From positions 1-9,663 of the forward strand of contig CAAGHT010000087.1 in the NCBI GenBank assembly GCA_900769775.1: DNA of 9,663 bases, given 5' to 3'. Positions 6,006 to 9,663 of the stretch are shown in pieces. The position numbers were made by a program, and so were the translations under genes. The notes under the pieces were generated by a model. The model was given only the letters and a program-made list of their open reading frames with translations, ran no database searches and was not told where the DNA came from. Each line of letters opens with the position of its first letter. Positions within the stretch are counted from its first letter, which is position 1. The DNA comes from Clostridia bacterium (GTDB lineage: Bacteria > Bacillota > Clostridia > Oscillospirales > Acutalibacteraceae).

Positions 6006-7028
6006 ATGACAAACCTAACCCCGATATTTTCGGCAGTTGTTGCATTTGCAGTTTGTTGGATAATGGGATATCCTTTTATTCCTTATCTTCGTAAATTAAA
6101 ATTCGGACAGACAATACTTGAAGAAGGCCCCAAGTGGCACAAAAGCAAGCAGGGAACACCAACAATGGGCGGAATTATGATTGTTGCGGGCGTGCTTTTA
6201 GGCTTTGTTACCGCTCTTATATATTCAAAGCTCGGCGATGGTATGCTTTTGCTTGAATTCCGCAATAACTTTAAGCTGGTTGCCGTTGTTTCGGGAATAA
6301 TTTTTGCTCTTTTATGCGGTGCTATCGGCTTAATGGACGACTACATAAAGGTAGTAAAGAAGAGAAATTTAGGCTTGACTGCTAAGCAGAAAACCCTCTT
6401 ACAGCTGCTTGTTTCGGCGGCTTATCTTGCAACTCTCGGTATTTCGGGAATGGATACAACCTGGATTCCTTTCGTTGGTGATGTTTCTATTATCAGCGGT
6501 TTTGGTCTTATCTTCTGGCCGATTGCACTAATTTTTATCTATTATATGGTTAATGCCGTTAATTTGACCGATGGTATCGATGGTCTTGCAAGCAGTATTA
6601 CGCTTGTTGTCGCTTGCGGATATATGCTTATGGCAGGAAGAACCTCTATGGTAGGTCTCAGTGTGCTTGCATCGTCTGTCGGTGGCGGCTGTCTTGGCTT
6701 CCTTATGTGGAATATGAAGCCTGCAAAGGTCTTTATGGGTGATACAGGCTCAATGTTCCTCGGCGGCGCGGTTGTAGCGCTTGCCTTTGCTTCGGGCAGA
6801 CCTATTTTACTTATTCTATTCGGTATTGTATATATTCTTGAAGCACTTTCTGTTGTACTTCAGGTATTCTGGTTTAAAACTACCAAAAAGCGCATATTTA
6901 AAATGAGTCCCATTCATCATCACTTTGAGCTCAGCAATTGGAGCGAAGAAAAAATCTGCTTCGTATTCAGCTTTGTTGCTATGATTGGTTGTTTCTTAGG
7001 ACTTCTGCCAGTATTTTTAAAGTGGTAA
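6006..7028 (+). CDS. mraY: MraY, phospho-N-acetylmuramoyl-pentapeptide transferase
   Basis: This integral membrane enzyme transfers phospho-MurNAc-pentapeptide from UDP to undecaprenyl phosphate, forming lipid I. The 340-residue, roughly ten-helix protein is slightly compact for the family but complete. Motifs in order are TPTMGG (51-56), the magnesium-binding DDY (111-113, in a conserved LMDDYIKV), KQKTLLQ, NLTDGIDGL (186-194), FMGDTGSMFLGG (243-254, containing a catalytic-site aspartate at 246), and the loop PIHHHFE (302-308) with the HHH signature. AAGGAG (5992-5997) sits 8 nt before the ATG. The gene starts 18 bp after murE, with murF missing between them, and is followed directly by ftsW with murD missing. 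Confidence 0.98.
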   Translation: MTNLTPIFSAVVAFAVCWIMGYPFIPYLRKLKFGQTILEEGPKWHKSKQGTPTMGGIMIVAGVLLGFVTALIYSKLGDGMLLLEFRNNFKLVAVVSGIIFALLCGAIGLMDDYIKVVKKRNLGLTAKQKTLLQLLVSAAYLATLGISGMDTTWIPFVGDVSIISGFGLIFWPIALIFIYYMVNAVNLTDGIDGLASSITLVVACGYMLMAGRTSMVGLSVLASSVGGGCLGFLMWNMKPAKVFMGDTGSMFLGGAVVALAFASGRPILLILFGIVYILEALSVVLQVFWFKTTKKRIFKMSPIHHHFELSNWSEEKICFVFSFVAMIGCFLGLLPVFLKW

Positions 7029-7044
7029 AATAGAAAAATAATTT

Positions 7045-7054
7045 AAAGGAGGTG
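7045..7054 (+). promoter_or_regulatory. Strong ribosome binding site that sets the ftsW start
   Basis: AAAGGAGGTG is an almost full-length complement of the 16S rRNA 3' end, 6 nt before the ATG at 7061 (8 nt measured from GGAGG). An in-frame GTG at 7052 would extend the protein by three residues but lies inside this site and so cannot use it. The ATG is therefore the start. It is the best ribosome site in the window. Confidence 0.9.
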
Positions 7055-7060
7055 TGTCTT

Positions 7061-8197
7061 ATGCCCGAAAAAAGAAAGATAAAAAAGAGCCTTGCTCAAA
7101 AGGGTAAAATAGACATACCTTTTTTATCTTTAGTTTTAGTATTGTTATCGGTCGGACTTGTAATGCTCTTTTCGGCAAGTTATGCATATTCTGACACGAA
7201 TTTCGGAAACTCTTATCGCTTTATCTCGCGTCAGGCAATATTTGCCGTTGTTGGCGTTGCGATAATGCTCGGTGTTTCCCTTATTGACTATCATATTTAT
7301 AAAAAGTTTGCCTGGATATTCTATTTCGGAACGGTTGGACTGCTTGCTTTGCTCCTCGTTCTGCCTCCCATGGTAGAGGACAGCGGAGTTAAGCGTTGGT
7401 TTTCAATCGGCAGCTTCAGCTTCCAGCCCTCCGAGTTTGCAAAAATCGCAATAACAATCCTTTTTGCAAGCTGGTTATCCTCTAATCCCAAAAAGATTAA
7501 GAAACTCAGATATATCGCAGGAATGGTTGCTCTATTGGCAATTCCTTGTGTTTTGGTAGTTCTTGAACCCCATCTTTCGGCAACACTCCTTATTTTCTCT
7601 ATCGGTATAGTTCTGCTTATAGTCGGCGGACTCCCGAAACGCTATATCGGAATTGGCGTTGGAGTTGGTGTTGCAGGTGCGGCGATAGCAATTATCAGCG
7701 GCGCTGTAAGCTACGGCTCTGACCGAATCAAATATTGGTTAGACCCATGGGCAGACCCATCGGGAAAGGGTTATCAGACCATACAGTCACTACTCGCAAT
7801 CGGTTCGGGCGGACTGATGGGCAGGGGAATAGGTCAGTCAAGACAAAAATATCTTTGGGTTCCCGAACCGCATAACGACTTTATATTTGCAATAGTGTGT
7901 GAGGAGCTCGGTATTCTCGGTGCTCTTGCAGTCATCGCACTTTTCTGTGCGCTTATCTGGAGAGGCTTCACAATAGCCATGAGAGCATCTGACACCTTTG
8001 GCTCCTTCCTTGCACTCGGTCTGACCTTCCATGTAGGACTTCAGGCACTGCTCAATATTCTTGTTGTAACTAATACAATTCCCAATACGGGAATAAGCCT
8101 TCCGTTCTTCAGCTACGGAGGAACGGCACTGATTATTCTGCTTGCCGAAATGGGTATAGTCCTTTCTGTATCTCGCGCAAGCTCTGTTGAAAAATAA
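7061..8197 (+). CDS. ftsW: FtsW, septal peptidoglycan glycosyltransferase (SEDS family)
   Basis: FtsW polymerises lipid II into septal glycan strands together with a class B PBP. The 378-residue multi-pass protein has about ten hydrophobic segments after a basic N-terminus (1-18). Family motifs are LFSASYAYS (36-44), GVKRWFSIGSFSFQPSEFAK (109-128), EPHLSATL (169-176), GKGYQTIQSLLAIGSGG (235-251), GRGIGQSRQKYLWVPEP (254-270), HNDFIFA (271-277) and PNTGISLPFFSYGGTA (341-356). Asp273 in HNDF corresponds to the aspartate essential for SEDS glycosyltransferases. RodA and SpoVE are the alternative SEDS members. The placement between mraY and murG, near the PASTA PBP and ftsL, favours FtsW, while SpoVE occupies a comparable locus in B. 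subtilis. The gene begins 32 bp after mraY, and murD is not between them. Confidence 0.92.
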   Translation: MPEKRKIKKSLAQKGKIDIPFLSLVLVLLSVGLVMLFSASYAYSDTNFGNSYRFISRQAIFAVVGVAIMLGVSLIDYHIYKKFAWIFYFGTVGLLALLLVLPPMVEDSGVKRWFSIGSFSFQPSEFAKIAITILFASWLSSNPKKIKKLRYIAGMVALLAIPCVLVVLEPHLSATLLIFSIGIVLLIVGGLPKRYIGIGVGVGVAGAAIAIISGAVSYGSDRIKYWLDPWADPSGKGYQTIQSLLAIGSGGLMGRGIGQSRQKYLWVPEPHNDFIFAIVCEELGILGALAVIALFCALIWRGFTIAMRASDTFGSFLALGLTFHVGLQALLNILVVTNTIPNTGISLPFFSYGGTALIILLAEMGIVLSVSRASSVEK

Positions 8198-8214
8198 CCT
8201 TTAGGAGTATTCTT

Positions 8215-9336
8215 ATGCATATCCTTTTTGCCGGAGGCGGAACTGCCGGTCATATAAACCCTGCACTTGCTGTTGCAGGCTACATAAAATCGGTTGAGCC
8301 TCAAACAAAAATTAGCTATATCGGAACAGCAAATAAGCTTGAAGCAAAGCTTGTTCCTGCCGCAGGATATGATTTTTATACTATCGATGTTGCAGGCTTT
8401 CAGAGAAAACTGACAATAAAGAATATTTTTAAGAATATTGTTGCTGTTGAAAAGATGTTTTCATCCTCTCGCAGAGCTCGTAAGCTCCTTAAAGAGCTAA
8501 AACCCGATGTAGTTGTCGGTACGGGCGGCTATGTTAGCGGCCCTGTTCTCAGAGAGGCTGTAAAGCTTGGCATCAAAACTGCTATTCACGAGCAGAATGC
8601 TTATCCCGGTATAACAACAAAGGCATTAGCACCCAATGTTGACCGCGTTATGCTTGCTATGCCCGAGGCGGAAAAACTTTTAAACCTTAAAAACAAGCCT
8701 ATCATTACAGGTAACCCTGTAAGAGCTGAGCTTACCAAGATTACCAAGGAAAAGGCAAGAAAGAAGCTTGGCTTTGATAAGGATATTCCGCTTATTCTCT
8801 CCTTTGGCGGAAGCCTTGGCGCTCGTCCGATAAATGAAGCTATTGTGGGAGTTATTAAAGACCACAATAACACCGGAAAGTGCTATCATATTCACGGAGC
8901 GGGTAAAGCAGGCTTTGAAAGCACGGTAAAGGCTCTCAGAAATTCTTGCGGAGAACTAGCCGAAGAAATATCAGTCCGCGAATATATCGATAATATGGAT
9001 GTATGTATGGCGGCGGCAGATCTTGTAATTTGCCGTGCAGGAGCAATAACCCTCAGTGAGCTTACTGTCTGCTCAAAGCCCTCTATTCTGATTCCTTCTC
9101 CCTATGATGCAGAGAATCACCAGTTCCATAATGCTATGACCCTCAAAAACTGCGGCGCAGCAGAGGTTATAGAGGAGAAAGACCTGACAGCAGAGCTCCT
9201 TTCTGCGACTGTAAGCGAGCTTTTAAATGACAGTGATAAACTTACTTCAATGAGTGAAAACGCTCATAATGCTGCAATAATCGACTCGAATGAGCGTATT
9301 TACAAGGTTATAGCAGAGCTTTACACCAAAAATTAA
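8215..9336 (+). CDS. murG: MurG, UDP-GlcNAc:lipid I N-acetylglucosaminyltransferase
   Basis: This membrane-associated GT28 glycosyltransferase adds GlcNAc to lipid I to make lipid II on the cytoplasmic face. The 373-residue protein has two Rossmann-like domains. The N-terminal domain carries the first glycine loop AGGGTAGHINP (6-16, His13 conserved), the second GTGGYVSGP (102-110), and HEQNAYPG (125-132). The link region has GNPVR (166-170). The C-terminal UDP-GlcNAc domain has FGGSLGAR (197-204), CRAGAITLSEL (273-283) and SPYDAENHQFHNA (295-307). AGGAG (8203-8207) sits 7 nt before the ATG, and the gene follows ftsW by 17 bp, so it is probably cotranscribed. Nothing is missing. Downstream lies a 75-bp gap before murA with possible hairpins. 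Confidence 0.97.
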   Translation: MHILFAGGGTAGHINPALAVAGYIKSVEPQTKISYIGTANKLEAKLVPAAGYDFYTIDVAGFQRKLTIKNIFKNIVAVEKMFSSSRRARKLLKELKPDVVVGTGGYVSGPVLREAVKLGIKTAIHEQNAYPGITTKALAPNVDRVMLAMPEAEKLLNLKNKPIITGNPVRAELTKITKEKARKKLGFDKDIPLILSFGGSLGARPINEAIVGVIKDHNNTGKCYHIHGAGKAGFESTVKALRNSCGELAEEISVREYIDNMDVCMAAADLVICRAGAITLSELTVCSKPSILIPSPYDAENHQFHNAMTLKNCGAAEVIEEKDLTAELLSATVSELLNDSDKLTSMSENAHNAAIIDSNERIYKVIAELYTKN

Positions 9337-9348
9337 CACTCAGCATAC

Positions 9349-9396
9349 TATGAAATGAAAAGGTTTGACCGAAAGGCACTCCTTTTTATTTTCATA
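9349..9396 (+). terminator. Possible weak terminator or attenuator hairpins between murG and murA
   Basis: A long imperfect hairpin pairs TATGAAA (9349-9355) with TTTCATA (9390-9396), and AAAAGG (9358-9363) with CCTTTT (9381-9386). A shorter, competing hairpin pairs GAAAGG (9371-9376) with CCTTTT around the 4-nt loop CACT, and is followed by T-rich TATTTT. Only one can form at a time because they share CCTTTT. The short one looks like a weak Rho-independent terminator. Stems are A/U-rich, so strength is doubtful. Confidence 0.4.
9365..9392 (+). promoter_or_regulatory. Candidate murA promoter
   Basis: TTGACC (9365-9370) is followed by a 16-nt spacer and TATTTT (9387-9392). The -35 box matches consensus at five of six positions and the -10 box at four of six. 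Initiation would fall near 9399, about 13 nt before the murA ATG. This is a weak candidate. Its presence in the gap after murG is compatible with separate expression of murA. Confidence 0.28.
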
Positions 9397-9411
9397 AAAG
9401 CTGGTGTTATA

Positions 9412-9663
9412 ATGTCAAAGCTAATAATAGAGGGCGGCAGAAGACTTTGCGGCGAGGTTAAGCTGCAGGGCGCGAAAAACAGCGTTTTACCGATTCTTGC
9501 CGCTACTTTAATGATAAAAGGTGTATCGGTTATACATAACTGTCCGAGGCTTTCGGATGTCGAGGTTGCCATAAAAATTCTATCCTTTTTGGGCTGTGAA
9601 TGCTACCGCGAAAATGATTGCATTACAGTTGATGCAACCAATGTAATTTGTGACCGAATTCCC
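9412..9663 (+). CDS. murA: MurA, UDP-GlcNAc 1-carboxyvinyltransferase (5' part, cut by window end)
   Basis: MurA transfers enolpyruvate from PEP to UDP-GlcNAc in the first committed step of peptidoglycan synthesis, and is the fosfomycin target. Only the first 84 codons are present, and the frame is open to the last base. The translation begins MSKLIIEGGRRLCGEV and reaches the family signature QGAKNSVLPILAAT (19-32), with Lys22 and Asn23 at the positions of the conserved substrate-binding pair. PRLSDVEVAI (45-54) and LGCE (60-63) also fit. The catalytic-loop cysteine, near residue 115 in the family, lies outside the window. The ribosome site is poor: GGTG (9403-9406) ends 5 nt before the ATG. 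The ATG overlaps a TATAAT. Clostridia often have two MurA paralogues, and which one this is cannot be told here. Confidence 0.95.
   Translation, partial: MSKLIIEGGRRLCGEVKLQGAKNSVLPILAATLMIKGVSVIHNCPRLSDVEVAIKILSFLGCECYRENDCITVDATNVICDRIP

Noticed and set aside
9337..9411. A riboswitch in the murG-murA gap
   Set aside because: The gap is only 75 bp, mostly A/U-rich, and contains none of the conserved riboswitch cores I could recognise. Only simple hairpins are visible.
9405..9413. Extended -10 promoter motif TGTTATAAT at the murA start
   Set aside because: The motif overlaps the murA ATG, so transcription would begin inside the coding region. The N-terminus from 9412 matches MurA well, so the start is not further downstream. 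It is probably a chance AT-rich match.
1..9663. A previously undescribed system such as a defence island, mobile element or novel cassette
   Set aside because: Every sizeable coding region is a recognised dcw-cluster gene, intergenic gaps are short and carry ordinary regulatory signals, and no terminal repeats, arrays or unknown genes were seen on either strand.

Overview
The window is a stretch of the dcw (division and cell wall) cluster of a low-GC, Gram-positive-type bacterium, most likely an uncultured member of the Clostridia (Ruminococcaceae/Oscillospiraceae-like). The inference rests on AAGGAG-type ribosome sites before nearly every gene, near-exclusive TAA stops, an FtsL-like protein with a long basic N-terminus, a class B penicillin-binding protein ending in two PASTA domains, an RsmH with a CxC/CxC cysteine insert, and a MurE carrying the DNPR signature of meso-diaminopimelate addition. 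No taxonomic search could be run, so the lineage is an inference.

Layout. Positions 1-40 form a long hairpin, the probable terminator of a tRNA-Leu(GAG) gene on the minus strand (49-132). That tRNA has a perfect TTGACA-17-TATAAT promoter (161-189). An AT-rich spacer (190-241) separates it from a divergent plus-strand promoter (TTGCAT-17-TATAAT, 242-270). The leader of the plus-strand transcript holds a roughly 10-bp-period array of AGTGG-type repeats (280-328), which look like the binding boxes of MraZ, the first gene product. The plus-strand genes follow: mraZ (347-784), rsmH (786-1706), an ftsL-like gene (1719-2186), a 115-bp gap with a terminator-like hairpin, a PASTA penicillin-binding protein of the ftsI/spoVD type (2302-4536), murE (4557-5987), mraY (6006-7028), ftsW (7061-8197), murG (8215-9336), a 75-bp gap with possible alternative hairpins, and the first 84 codons of murA (9412 to the window end).

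How it works together. MurA (first committed step), MurE (third amino acid of the stem peptide), MraY (lipid I) and MurG (lipid II) make the peptidoglycan precursor. FtsW polymerises it, the PASTA transpeptidase crosslinks it, and the FtsL-like protein is expected to recruit and activate that synthase pair at the septum. MraZ is the likely autoregulator, and RsmH methylates C1402 of 16S rRNA. The murF and murD genes, usually found between murE and ftsW, are absent here: the murE-mraY and mraY-ftsW gaps are only 18 and 32 bp.

All genes are intact apart from murA, which is cut by the window edge. I see no mobile element, CRISPR array, toxin-antitoxin pair or unknown gene cassette. The noteworthy material is regulatory: the MraZ-box array, two hairpin-bearing gaps that may split the operon into segments, and an odd A-C mismatch in the tRNA acceptor stem. 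I did not find a previously undescribed system.
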